Shown here piece by piece: positions 1-8,264 of a DNA stretch of 45,442 bases. Within the stretch, counting starts at the first letter, position 1. Every line of letters begins with the position of its first letter. Both the position numbers and the translations under genes were made by a program. The stretch is from Clostridia bacterium (GTDB taxonomy: Bacteria; Bacillota; Clostridia; Oscillospirales; SIG627), in the NCBI GenBank assembly GCA_017467865.1, contig JAFUKG010000043.1:1-45442 (forward strand), in the 5' to 3' direction. The notes under the pieces are model-generated. The model worked only from the letters and a program-made list of their open reading frames with translations. It did no database searches and was not told where the DNA came from.

Positions 1-52
1 CGGATAATCGAAGAGCTTCTTCTCTGAATTGTTCACTGTAAGTCATCGACAT
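1..52 (-). CDS. IS3-family transposase OrfA, N-terminal fragment (runs off window)
   Basis: Read on the minus strand, this is the first 17 codons of a protein beginning MSMTYSEQFREEALRLS, which resembles the N-terminal helix-turn-helix start of IS3/IS150-type OrfA proteins that bind the element ends. A ribosome site (AAAGGTG) lies 8 nt before the ATG at 52; an in-frame ATG two codons later is an alternative start. The gene continues beyond base 1, so neither its integrity nor an OrfB can be assessed. The family call rests on a short stretch recalled from IS3 OrfA proteins and is moderate. Confidence 0.6.
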   Translation of the reverse strand, partial: MSMTYSEQFREEALRLS

Positions 53-78
53 TTCTTTCACACCTTTCTGATTTTTCT

Positions 79-107
79 ATTATATCAGAATTTCGTGTCT
101 TTGTCGA
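79..107 (-). promoter_or_regulatory. Promoter of the IS3-like transposase
   Basis: On the minus strand TCGACA (102-107) and TATAAT (79-84) are separated by exactly 17 nt, upstream of the OrfA ribosome site. The -10 box is perfect and the -35 box differs from TTGACA at one position. Confidence 0.55.
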
Positions 108-139
108 CTGTACTTAAAGTATAACACCCCAGAAACAAA

Positions 140-1273
140 ATGTCAAAAATAGCAGACATCATTAAATACGAGGGCGACAACAGTACATTTATCTGGAAGC
201 ACCCTATTGAGGACTTTAACAGTCTTACACAACTTATAGTTCACGAGAGCCAGGAGGCTATATTCTTTATGAACGGTCAGGCGCTGGATTTATTCGCCGC
301 CGGCAGATATACTCTTGAAACGCAGAACATCCCCAAGATAGGTAAATTTTTAAATCGTGCTACGGGTGATGAAACACCTTTCCACGCAGAAGTTTACTTC
401 ATCAACAAAACAGAGCAGATGTCCATTAAATGGGGCACTGATTCTAAAGTTCAGTACATAGAGCCTACGTACGGCTTCCCGATTTCTATTGGTGCATCGG
501 GTGAAATGAGTCTGAGGGCGGAAGACTCAAGAAAGCTCCTCTTAAAGCTTGTGGGCACAGAGAGCTTTCTCGGTCAGCAGAAGCTTGTTGGCTTCTTCCG
601 TTCATTCCTTATGACAAGGGTTAAGACCTACATAGCACAGGTGATGAAGAACAATAGCATCAACATCTTTGAGATTGATGAAAATCTCACTATGTTCTCA
701 GAGGCTATCAAAAATCTTCTCATCGGGGACTTTTCAGATTACGGTGTATCTCTTGAACAATTCTTCGTTACAAACGTTCTCAAGCCTGATGGTGACAGAC
801 AGTATGAGAAGTTTAAGGAACTCCATTTCAGACAGTATGCTGATATAGCAGAGGCAAAATTAAAGCAGCAGACTGACATTATCTATGCACAGACAGAAGC
901 CCAAAAGGTAGTTATTGATTCACAGGCACAGGCAACAAAGCGTGCTCAGGAAGGATATACCTATCAGCAGGAACGCGGATTCGATGTTGCTGAAAAGGTT
1001 GCACAAAATGAGGCAGTTGGTGAGTTTACCAATATGGGTGTAGGCCTTGGAACAATGGCTGGTGTCGGCGGTGCTGTTGGTGGAATGGTCGGCGGTATGA
1101 TGAACGACGCTATGAATACTGCAACTACTCCTGCAACACCTACTAATACAGGCAATGATATGGCTACGTTCAAAGCAAAGGTTGAAAAACTCACAATGAT
1201 GAAAGAAGCGGGACTTCTTTCGGAAGAAGAGTTTAACAGTATGAAAGCTAAATTGCTTTCGGAGATAATGTAA
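140..1273 (+). CDS. SPFH-domain scaffold protein with C-terminal SHOCT domain
   Basis: This 377-residue protein has an SPFH (band 7) domain at about residues 30-230, then a charged, Gln/Ala-rich helix at about 230-290, a Gly/Met-rich hydrophobic stretch at about 295-325 and a SHOCT-like helical hairpin at 343-377 (ending EAGLLSEEEFNSMKAKL). It matches the YdjI/virion-core-protein-like SPFH group; in Bacillus, YdjI acts with YdjG and YdjH in PspA-linked membrane protection. No signal peptide is visible, so it is probably a cytoplasmic-face membrane-associated oligomer. It is the first gene of a five-gene same-strand cassette, and the next start follows 13 nt after its stop. The start codon has no recognisable Shine-Dalgarno sequence because IS-derived sequence appears to end only about 13 nt upstream. 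The N-terminus looks complete for this family. The domain call is good; the role is inferred. Confidence 0.85.
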   Translation: MSKIADIIKYEGDNSTFIWKHPIEDFNSLTQLIVHESQEAIFFMNGQALDLFAAGRYTLETQNIPKIGKFLNRATGDETPFHAEVYFINKTEQMSIKWGTDSKVQYIEPTYGFPISIGASGEMSLRAEDSRKLLLKLVGTESFLGQQKLVGFFRSFLMTRVKTYIAQVMKNNSINIFEIDENLTMFSEAIKNLLIGDFSDYGVSLEQFFVTNVLKPDGDRQYEKFKELHFRQYADIAEAKLKQQTDIIYAQTEAQKVVIDSQAQATKRAQEGYTYQQERGFDVAEKVAQNEAVGEFTNMGVGLGTMAGVGGAVGGMVGGMMNDAMNTATTPATPTNTGNDMATFKAKVEKLTMMKEAGLLSEEEFNSMKAKLLSEIM

Positions 1274-1286
1274 GAGGTGCGATTTA

Positions 1287-2687
1287 ATGAAACAGTTGAA
1301 GTGTGAAATGTGTGGTGGCACAGATTTAATTAAACAAGATGGAGTGTTTGTATGTCAGTCTTGCGGAATAAAGTATTCCGTAGAAGAAGCAAAGAAAATG
1401 ATGGTGGAAGTTGATGGAACTGTAAATGTTTCTATTGACAATTCTTCCAAAATAGAATCTTGGAAACAAATTGCAGATTCAGCATACGAAAACCATTCAT
1501 ACGAGGAAGCTTACACGTATTATTGTAAAATTGTTGAGGATGATTTAAAGAATTGGTTTGCTACATTCAGAAAAGGGATGTCAAAGGCGTGGCAATCAAA
1601 ATTAAACAACATCCAATATAATGAAGTTGTTGGTGCATTGACAAATGCAACAAAAATTATGACCCAATTAGATTATATGGAAGATGTGGATATTGCTAAT
1701 GCTAAGGGCTTTATGGTATCCGAGATATACAATTGGCTTGCGAGTGTTGGTCAACTGGTCACTAATCATGCAGAAGAATTTTGCCCCCAGTTAGAAAGCG
1801 CCTGCAACGAATTCTTCCTTCAAGAAATGGTAATCATTCAGGTTCTTGATTTCTTGATTGATGTAATCGATGAAAAAACTATTAAAGATTGCCCTCAAAA
1901 CTCTCAGTTGTTAAATATGCTTGTGGAAATGGGCGGGGTGCATTGTGCAAATGTAAATCAATCATTTAAGGTTAAAACAGGTTCACATTGGGACCATTTT
2001 TGGGGGCATTCCGTTGATGACTATTCAACTTTTTCTGCGAGTCCAGAAGTACTACAAAAAGCAAATCTTTTAACTGCAAAAATTAATAGCAGAAAGCCTG
2101 GCACCTCATCTTTTGCCTCAATAAACACACATGGTATATCACCTTCTGATATGGCACGTATCAAAGCAGCATTGAATGCTGGAAGTAAATTGGAAGCAAT
2201 TAAAATTGTGCGTGAAGTTACAGGAATGGGATTGACAGAAGCAAAAAATTATGTCGAACAAGATTTAAATGGCAATAGTCCGTTTAAAAATACAACATCA
2301 CTCAAATGCACAACGTGCCATTCTATTTATGCATCAGACATGACAAGTTGTCCGACTTGTGGAAGGAGTTCGTCATTGAATCATGCCGTCACACCTCAAT
2401 CTGCTAATAGCAGCGGAGGGTGTTATGTTGCAACCTGTGTATACAGCTCTTACGATTGTCCGCAAGTTTGGACTCTCCGTCGTTATCGTGATGATACACT
2501 TGCATCATCTTGGTATGGAAGAGCCTTTATTCGTACATATTATGCTGTTAGCCCCACCATTGTAAAATGGTTTGGTAATACCCAATGGTTTAAGAAGATG
2601 TGGAAAAACAAACTGGATAATATGGTATCAAAACTCCGCGATAATGGTGTCGAGGATACGCCTTATCAAGATAAAGATTGGAGATAA
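1287..2687 (+). CDS. Zinc-ribbon protein with L7/L12-like segment and CFI-box C-terminus
   Basis: The 466-residue product starts with a zinc ribbon (Cys 6, 9, 23 and 26). A helical middle section follows, with local TPR-like character near residues 50-70. At about 288-325 is a helix-turn segment resembling the ribosomal L7/L12 C-terminal fold (EAIKIVREVTGMGLTEAKNY). A second CxxC...CxxC ribbon lies near 340-360. The end, from about residue 377 (GGCYVATCVYSSYDCP, then WTLRRYRD), is the CFI-box-CTERM type domain found at the ends of many multidomain Firmicute proteins. GAGGTG stands 7 nt before the start. Position next to an SPFH gene and a membrane protein recalls the zinc-ribbon YdjG in ydjFGHI. 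No enzymatic function can be assigned; it may be an adaptor or sensor. Confidence 0.8.
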   Translation: MKQLKCEMCGGTDLIKQDGVFVCQSCGIKYSVEEAKKMMVEVDGTVNVSIDNSSKIESWKQIADSAYENHSYEEAYTYYCKIVEDDLKNWFATFRKGMSKAWQSKLNNIQYNEVVGALTNATKIMTQLDYMEDVDIANAKGFMVSEIYNWLASVGQLVTNHAEEFCPQLESACNEFFLQEMVIIQVLDFLIDVIDEKTIKDCPQNSQLLNMLVEMGGVHCANVNQSFKVKTGSHWDHFWGHSVDDYSTFSASPEVLQKANLLTAKINSRKPGTSSFASINTHGISPSDMARIKAALNAGSKLEAIKIVREVTGMGLTEAKNYVEQDLNGNSPFKNTTSLKCTTCHSIYASDMTSCPTCGRSSSLNHAVTPQSANSSGGCYVATCVYSSYDCPQVWTLRRYRDDTLASSWYGRAFIRTYYAVSPTIVKWFGNTQWFKKMWKNKLDNMVSKLRDNGVEDTPYQDKDWR

Positions 2688-2692
2688 CAATA

Positions 2693-3394
2693 ATGAAAAA
2701 GACATTCAAATTCTATAGCCTATGTTGGCTTATTTCATTAGCACTCTTTAATGTAATAACCTTTATAACACCTAATGAAATGGGCGGAATGAGCAAATTC
2801 GGTGGTGCGTTCTGGGTTGGTTACATATTCATCACCATCGCTTTTATAGGACAGTTGGTATTTGCGTTCTTTGCATTTAGACCTAATAGCTTACAGAAAG
2901 TATTTTACAATATTCCTCTTATATCCATCAGTTATTCGGGGCTTGTTATAATGCTCGTTGCAGGAACTGCTTGTATGGCTATTCCCAACTTACCTAATTG
3001 GATTGGCATTATCGTTTGTTTTGCTATCCTTGCCTTAAATGCTATCTCGGTTATTAAGGTGGCATTTGCTGCAGACATTGTTAGTGAGATTGATAATAAA
3101 ATCAAAGCACAGACACAGTTTATTAAGTTGCTTACAGCGGATGCAGAACATCTTCTTTCAACCTGCAAATCAGCTGAACTTAAAGCAGAGGCCAAAAAGG
3201 TGTATGAGGCAATCAGATACTCTGACCCAATATCAAACGATGCTTTGGCTGATATAGAAGGACAGATACAGGGTGAGTTTAAATCCTTTGTACAGGCAAT
3301 CAACTCTGAAGATCTGGAACTTTCAAAGTCTGTCGGTGGTGGTTTGTTGAATTTGATTGATAGTAGAAATAAGAAGTGTAAAAATCTGAAATAA
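2693..3394 (+). CDS. Four-helix integral membrane protein, function unknown
   Basis: This is a 233-residue protein from the ATG at 2693. That start is preferred over an in-frame TTG at 2678 because GGAG (2680-2683) lies 9 nt before it, inside the end of the previous gene. Four hydrophobic segments lie near residues 7-27, 40-62, 73-97 and 102-125. They are followed by a soluble, helix-rich C-terminal half of about 105 residues (rich in Lys, Glu and Ala) that is probably cytoplasmic. I do not recognise a named family. Its place between the zinc-ribbon and nuclease genes suggests it is the membrane partner of the SPFH/zinc-ribbon pair, like YdjH in Bacillus, but no sequence similarity to YdjH is claimed. 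Confidence 0.8.
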   Translation: MKKTFKFYSLCWLISLALFNVITFITPNEMGGMSKFGGAFWVGYIFITIAFIGQLVFAFFAFRPNSLQKVFYNIPLISISYSGLVIMLVAGTACMAIPNLPNWIGIIVCFAILALNAISVIKVAFAADIVSEIDNKIKAQTQFIKLLTADAEHLLSTCKSAELKAEAKKVYEAIRYSDPISNDALADIEGQIQGEFKSFVQAINSEDLELSKSVGGGLLNLIDSRNKKCKNLK

Positions 3395-3409
3395 AGAAAG
3401 GTTCTTACT

Positions 3410-4510
3410 ATGGAAGTTAAATTGTTTAAACCCGGTAATAATAATCTTATGATGGATTATAAGAAAACTGATGATATTCTGGCTGATATGCAAGAGCTGA
3501 TTGAAACAACACAAAAAGCCACTTATAATGCAGTTAATGTATTGCTTGTTCAGCGTAATTGGCTTATCGGTTGCAGAATTGCTGAAGAAGAATTAAAAGG
3601 CGAAAATCGTGCTGAATATGGAATGAATATTATAAAGGAATTATCGAAAGAATTATCGGAACTTTATGGAAAGGGGTTCACAAAAACAAATTTATACAGT
3701 TTCTATTCGTTCTATAAAACATTTCCTGAGATTTTCCACTCAGCGAGTGGAAAATCTGCTCCTTTACTTTCTTGGACTCATTATCGTGCTTTATTACAGG
3801 TTCACGATGCAGAAGCTCGTGAGTGGTATGCAAAAGAAGCAGCGGAACAAACTTGGAGCGTGCGAACACTTCAAAGAAACATATCATCACAATATTATTA
3901 TCGGTTGCTTAAATCACAAAACAAAGAATTAGTTGAGTCCGAAATGAAAACTTCGACGAATGGATATAATGATGACAAATTAGAATTTATTAAAAATCCC
4001 GTTGTTGCTGAGTTTTTGGGCATGGCAACAGATTCTTCTTTTACGGAAAGCGAATTAGAAAAAAATATCATTTCAAATTTGCAAAAATTCCTTATGGAGC
4101 TTGGAAAAGGATATGCATTTGTCGCAAGACAGCAGCATATTCATACCGAAAAGCAAGATTATTATATCGACCTTGTATTCTATAATTATATTCTCAAATG
4201 CTTTGTTTTAATTGACTTGAAAACAAGTAAAATTACCCATCAAGATGTAGGACAAATGGATATGTATATCAGAATGTATGATGAAATGAAACGCAATGAA
4301 GGTGATAATCCTACAATCGGAATAGTTCTTTGTTCCGATACTGATGAAGATATTGCAAAATATTCAGTAATGCACGGAAATGAGCAGCTTTTTGCCACAA
4401 AATATAAACTATATCTTCCCACAGAAGAAGAACTTCGAGCTGAGATCGAAACACAGAAAACAATATATTATTTACAAAAACAAGAAGAAGATAATCAAAA
4501 ATTGAAGTAA
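3410..4510 (+). CDS. DUF1016 (YhcG-type) PDDEXK-like nuclease
   Basis: The 366-residue protein has the DUF1016 N-terminal helical domain at about residues 20-165 (RNWLIGCRIAEEE, GKGFTKTNLYSFYSFYKTFP, SWTHYRALL). A C-terminal PDDEXK nuclease fold follows at about 190-340. The likely active-site residues are Asp in YYIDLVFYN and the Asp-x-Lys of LIDLKTSK, followed by QMDMYIRMYDE. In E. coli YhcG and relatives this family is a predicted nuclease, frequent in defence islands and near restriction-modification genes. GAAAGG lies 8 nt before the ATG at 3410; ATGs at 3449 and 3452 are alternatives. It stands alone, without restriction or methylase genes, directly upstream of a SIR2-NTPase gene. The family call is strong; DNA cleavage is inferred from intact motif residues. 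Confidence 0.9.
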   Translation: MEVKLFKPGNNNLMMDYKKTDDILADMQELIETTQKATYNAVNVLLVQRNWLIGCRIAEEELKGENRAEYGMNIIKELSKELSELYGKGFTKTNLYSFYSFYKTFPEIFHSASGKSAPLLSWTHYRALLQVHDAEAREWYAKEAAEQTWSVRTLQRNISSQYYYRLLKSQNKELVESEMKTSTNGYNDDKLEFIKNPVVAEFLGMATDSSFTESELEKNIISNLQKFLMELGKGYAFVARQQHIHTEKQDYYIDLVFYNYILKCFVLIDLKTSKITHQDVGQMDMYIRMYDEMKRNEGDNPTIGIVLCSDTDEDIAKYSVMHGNEQLFATKYKLYLPTEEELRAEIETQKTIYYLQKQEEDNQKLK

Positions 4511-4541
4511 TAGTAAAAACTAAAAGAGGAGGTCTATAAAT

Positions 4542-6848
4542 ATGCAAATAGATAGAGAAGATTTACTTAAAGAAAAACTGTTAACAGGCATTAATTTGTT
4601 TACGGGTGCTGGATTTTCGTGTTTACCCAATGAAGATGGCGTTTCGTTGCCAGTTGTATCTGAACTTTGTGTGGAATTGTGCAAAAAATTTAACCTTCCA
4701 CACGACACATTTGGTAATGATTTGGAAGCATTATGTGCATTAGCAGACGGCAATGAACTGCAGGAATTCTTGAGACAAAAATTTCATGTTGACAAGATTA
4801 ATTCTAAATATTTACTTTTAAATAAAATAAATTTATTATCTTATATTACAACAAACATTGACAATATAATTCATTTGGCTGTAGAAGCTGATACAAGATA
4901 TTATTTGAATAGTATTACATACTACGGAGCTGCCAGAAAAAGTCAAGCAGAAATTTGTTATATTCCTCTACACGGAGAGGTAACAAACAACGAAAGCAAG
5001 CTTTACTTTGGAAAATTTGAACTTGCGATAGCCGACAGAGCCAATAGTGATTTGTTTCAAACTGCAACAGTGAAAATGAAAAATTCCCCAGTACTATTTT
5101 GGGGTTATGGATTTCACGACAGTGGAGTTTTAAAGATGGTCCAAAAATTAATGTCTTATGGCACGCAGGATATTTGGATACAATGTATGCCAAGTGACGA
5201 TAAACAAATTAAACTATTTAAAGGGCTTGGTTGTAACATAATTGTTGGTGATACAAATGAATTATTTGATTGGATTGCTAGTAATGTTAAAGAAAGTGAG
5301 AATACATCAACATCGGCTGATATAAAAGACAATCAAAATCTAAAAAGGTATTTTATTCCTTCTATAAATCAAGTGCCTGCGGTGCCAGCAAACGATTTTT
5401 ATATTAAAGGTTTTACTCAATGGTATTCCGTTTTAACCAAACAAGCGGTAGAATTAGATATTGTTAACGATGTGTACAACAAACATCTAAAAAACAAGAA
5501 TGTCATTATTGTTGGCACGGATTTTTCCGGCAAATCTACTGCTTTAATGCAACTTGCATTAAAAATAAATCATAAGAACAAATTGTTTGTAAAAGATCTT
5601 AATTTGGAAAAAAGCAAACATATCTTAAAAAATTTGGCAGAAACAGAGGCGGTTGTTTTTGTAGATAATTGCGAAGAAGATCTGATGGCATATAAACTTC
5701 TTGCAGAATCAAGTAACATTCTAACAATTGCGACGGCAACGGATTATACATATGAAGCATCGAAACACTTATTAGAAGATATACCCGTACAGCATTTTTA
5801 TATTGAAGATTTCACGCAAGAACAAGCACGCAGATTCTATAATGCCATAGATTCAAAAATTAGAAAATCTACATTTAATTACAAAGATAGCGAAAGTGAA
5901 AAGTTCTCAATATTAGAGATGATGCTAAAGAATATTTCTAATCCTCTAGGAATGGAAAGAATAAAGAATTTGCTTTTAAAAATTTTAGATAGAAGCTCAC
6001 AAGCTTTTGAAACGGTTGCACTTTCATGCTATTTATCAGGAAACAACTCGGCTCTTTCAACGGATATTCTTTTTTCATATTTTGATTGTCATTCGTATGA
6101 GGAAACTCAAAGGTATGTCAATGAAGCGAATGGTTTAATGAGGGAATTGCATGTTTCGGTTGATTCATGCGATGATGATCAAGATTACTATGATATAAGA
6201 TCTAAACTATTTCTATATCATTGCAAAAAGTCCCTTACTGAAGACGCTCGCTTAAAACAAGCATATTCAAATGTTATAAATAATTTTTTCGAAAGGGTGC
6301 CTTGTTTCAAGATATACAGATATAATCTATTTAAACGTAGCGCATATGATGCAAAATTGTTTTACTTGCTCTTTAAAGACAAAGCAAATGAAATATATGA
6401 CAAGTTATATGACTATGAACCTAATCCTTATACATTGCAACAATGGGCCCTTTGCAGAGCATACTTAAAACAGTTTAAAGAGGCGTTTTCTGACATTGAT
6501 AAAGCGTTGCGGCAAAAACCAAATAATTTTAGCATAAAAAACACCAGTGCAATTATTTTGTTTGAAGCAAACAGAGGAGAGTATAACGATACAGGAAAAC
6601 AAAAAAGAATAGAGGCTATGGATATATTATCTGAGTGTTACAAAAATGATAAGAGAAAAACGTATCACGCTAACCGTTTTGCTGAATTTGCTATCGAAAT
6701 TTTTGAAATAGATCAAGACCCACAATTTATTGAACAAGCAAAAAAGTGGATTGACGAGGTTCTCGCTAACAATGAAGGTACTTTAGGGTATACGAAAAAA
6801 TACCAAAGGAAATTAAAAGAAATCTTAAACGATATTTGTAAAAAATAA
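4542..6848 (+). CDS. SIR2-like NADase domain fused to P-loop NTPase and helical-repeat domain
   Basis: This 768-residue protein begins with a SIR2-like domain (about 15-250). It has GAGFS at 22-26, TTNIDN at 103-108 with Asn105, LHG with His144, and a late WGYGF motif. The Asn and His needed for NAD hydrolysis in defence SIR2 proteins are therefore present. A P-loop follows (GTDFSGKS, 325-332) with a Walker-B-like segment VVFVDN, giving a STAND/AAA-type NTPase. The C-terminal 350 residues are helical and TPR-like (for example the segment starting LCRAYLKQFKEAFSDIDKAL). The architecture resembles SIR2-STAND antiphage proteins such as Avs5, in which target binding by the repeat domain triggers NAD depletion. 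AGGAGG lies 9 nt before the start. It ends the cassette and is followed by a strong terminator. Antiviral function is inference. Confidence 0.85.
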   Translation: MQIDREDLLKEKLLTGINLFTGAGFSCLPNEDGVSLPVVSELCVELCKKFNLPHDTFGNDLEALCALADGNELQEFLRQKFHVDKINSKYLLLNKINLLSYITTNIDNIIHLAVEADTRYYLNSITYYGAARKSQAEICYIPLHGEVTNNESKLYFGKFELAIADRANSDLFQTATVKMKNSPVLFWGYGFHDSGVLKMVQKLMSYGTQDIWIQCMPSDDKQIKLFKGLGCNIIVGDTNELFDWIASNVKESENTSTSADIKDNQNLKRYFIPSINQVPAVPANDFYIKGFTQWYSVLTKQAVELDIVNDVYNKHLKNKNVIIVGTDFSGKSTALMQLALKINHKNKLFVKDLNLEKSKHILKNLAETEAVVFVDNCEEDLMAYKLLAESSNILTIATATDYTYEASKHLLEDIPVQHFYIEDFTQEQARRFYNAIDSKIRKSTFNYKDSESEKFSILEMMLKNISNPLGMERIKNLLLKILDRSSQAFETVALSCYLSGNNSALSTDILFSYFDCHSYEETQRYVNEANGLMRELHVSVDSCDDDQDYYDIRSKLFLYHCKKSLTEDARLKQAYSNVINNFFERVPCFKIYRYNLFKRSAYDAKLFYLLFKDKANEIYDKLYDYEPNPYTLQQWALCRAYLKQFKEAFSDIDKALRQKPNNFSIKNTSAIILFEANRGEYNDTGKQKRIEAMDILSECYKNDKRKTYHANRFAEFAIEIFEIDQDPQFIEQAKKWIDEVLANNEGTLGYTKKYQRKLKEILNDICKK

Positions 6849-6877
6849 GTTTCATTGCATGGCGTGTAAAAATCAAC

Positions 6878-6925
6878 AAACTACTCCCTTATCACCATAT
6901 TGTGATAGCAAGGGAGTAGTTTTAT
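6878..6925 (+). terminator. Rho-independent terminator of the SPFH-to-SIR2 cassette
   Basis: A 13-bp arm, AAACTACTCCCTT (6878-6890), pairs with 6910-6922. An inner ATCAC/GTGAT stem sits above a 3-nt bulge, and T residues follow. It closes the cassette on the plus strand and may also serve the minus-strand gene opposite. Confidence 0.85.
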
Positions 6926-7027
6926 TTCAGTGATAAGTCCTTTAATAACGGAATTTTTCAAAACAGAACAATGCTTTTTTACTCTATATCAATTTTATGA
7001 GATATGATCACAGATAACTTTTTGTAT

Positions 7028-7399
7028 TTAACATTTATAATTTAACCTACCTTGTCTTCTACTATTTTCTCTCATCTTGTTTAGCATCTTAAACGCTGCC
7101 TCAAGTGCCTTTTCTGTATCCTTGCCACTCTTCTTATAAAACGCATACAAAAGCACAATATCTTCATCTTGCCTGACAAACAGCACCCTCGCCATATTTC
7201 CGCACACTTTCATACGGATTTCATAAAGCTCTCTATACTTGCTCACAGAAATGTGTTTCACATATGGTTCACAAAGTGGATTTTTCTCGTTGGAAATGTA
7301 GGTAATAATGCGTTTGAATTTCTGTTTCAGTTTTTCATCTGCATTCTCAAAGAAGCGGGCAACCTGATTTTCGTTTTTGTAGATATAAATATTTCTCAT
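7028..7399 (-). CDS. HigB/RelE-superfamily toxin-like protein (Gp49 type), no antitoxin seen
   Basis: The 123-residue product carries the Gp49/HigB pattern of RelE-superfamily ribosome-dependent mRNA interferases: a basic helix, then YELRIR-like YEIRMKVCGNMARVLF, and a C-terminal ILLHGF-like VLLYAFYKK followed by a basic helix. The ATG at 7399 is chosen because GGAG lies 6 nt upstream; an in-frame TTG at 7411 would overlap that site. Such toxins normally have an Xre-type antitoxin immediately beside them. Here the upstream gap and the 100 bases downstream hold no helix-turn-helix gene, so it looks like an orphan. It may be a decayed TA locus, or a solitary toxin controlled in trans. Confidence 0.75.
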   Translation of the reverse strand: MRNIYIYKNENQVARFFENADEKLKQKFKRIITYISNEKNPLCEPYVKHISVSKYRELYEIRMKVCGNMARVLFVRQDEDIVLLYAFYKKSGKDTEKALEAAFKMLNKMRENSRRQGRLNYKC

Positions 7400-7527
7400 T
7401 AATTTCTCCAATATTTTATATTCTACAATATCATATCAATCCGGCTGTATAACACGTTTTTTCTTGGCTTCCATATCGTCGTTTAACATCGGCTGCGCAC
7501 TTTTTATTTTATACAGGAGGTGTTTTT

Positions 7528-8229
7528 ATGAAAAAACACAAAATTTATTTTACCGCCCTATTGATACTCTGCACGTCCGCTCTGCTTTTGAGTTGTGCAA
7601 AAAAAGAAGAATGTGACCTTTGCGGGGAAATGGGAATATGTGAAGAAAGGGATTTTTGGGATGAGAAGATTTTAATTTGTGAAAACTGCTTGGATGATTT
7701 TAAAGAAGATGATTATGATTTGCAAACAGACCAAGAAAAAAACACAAGTTTTTTTGGATTGAATGATGAGGACAAAGCGTTAAGAAGACCCATTAATAAT
7801 TTCTTTGATTTTACCATTAAAGGAAATATCAACAAGCTTAAAGACCTCGCACCATCAGCTTTTTGGGAAAATCTTGAACTAAAAAACGATGTCAAGATAA
7901 CTGATATCAAATCCTCTCTTGAAAAAGAATTTGAAGATCAACTTCAAATATTGGAAAAAGAATACGGAAAGAACTTAAAAGTTGAATTTGTTATACTTGA
8001 CAAAGAAGAATTAGACGAATATGACCTTGATGACTTAAAAGATGCGTTAAAAGAAAGCTATGGAATTTCAGAAAAGAGTGTATCCAAGGCTTTTGAAGTA
8101 GAAGTAGAAGCTACCATCAAAGGTGACCGAGATGAAGACACCGATGAACAAGATATGACTATTGTTAAAATAGATGGTAAATGGTATATCAGCACTATTT
8201 TTTCAATGCTTTCATACTACGCTAACTAA
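7528..8229 (+). CDS. Putative lipoprotein with CxxC pairs and NTF2/DUF4878-like domain
   Basis: This is a 233-residue protein with a lipoprotein signal (MKKHKIYF, hydrophobic core, then LLLSC as lipobox), so it is probably anchored outside the membrane. Immediately after the lipidated Cys are CDLCGEMG and ICENC, two Cys pairs that look like a small zinc ribbon, which is unusual in an exported protein. The remainder is acidic and ends in a cystatin/NTF2-like segment of the DUF4878 kind (FFDFTIKGN...VKIDGKWYIS). A perfect AGGAGGTG lies 7 nt before the ATG. It is followed 35 nt later by a small membrane protein gene and probably forms a two-gene operon with it. Function unknown. Confidence 0.75.
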   Translation: MKKHKIYFTALLILCTSALLLSCAKKEECDLCGEMGICEERDFWDEKILICENCLDDFKEDDYDLQTDQEKNTSFFGLNDEDKALRRPINNFFDFTIKGNINKLKDLAPSAFWENLELKNDVKITDIKSSLEKEFEDQLQILEKEYGKNLKVEFVILDKEELDEYDLDDLKDALKESYGISEKSVSKAFEVEVEATIKGDRDEDTDEQDMTIVKIDGKWYISTIFSMLSYYAN

Positions 8230-8264
8230 CACTTAAAAGATAAAATCAAAGGAGATAAAACACT

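Larger units (their letters stand above)
1..126 (-). mobile_element. End of an IS3-like insertion sequence (boundary approximate)
   Basis: The OrfA start, its ribosome site and a promoter are packed into about 125 bases, as at the left end of IS3 elements. The outer boundary is not certain. A CA dinucleotide at 125-126 (TG on the element strand) would fit the usual TG...CA termini and would put the insertion 13 nt before the SPFH start codon. The other end is outside the window. Confidence 0.45.

Noticed and set aside
7412..7527. Tiny minus-strand frame (17 codons from an ATG, ending VIQPD) as the missing antitoxin
   Set aside because: Too short, no ribosome site, no helix-turn-helix pattern and it overlaps the leader of the divergent lipoprotein gene.
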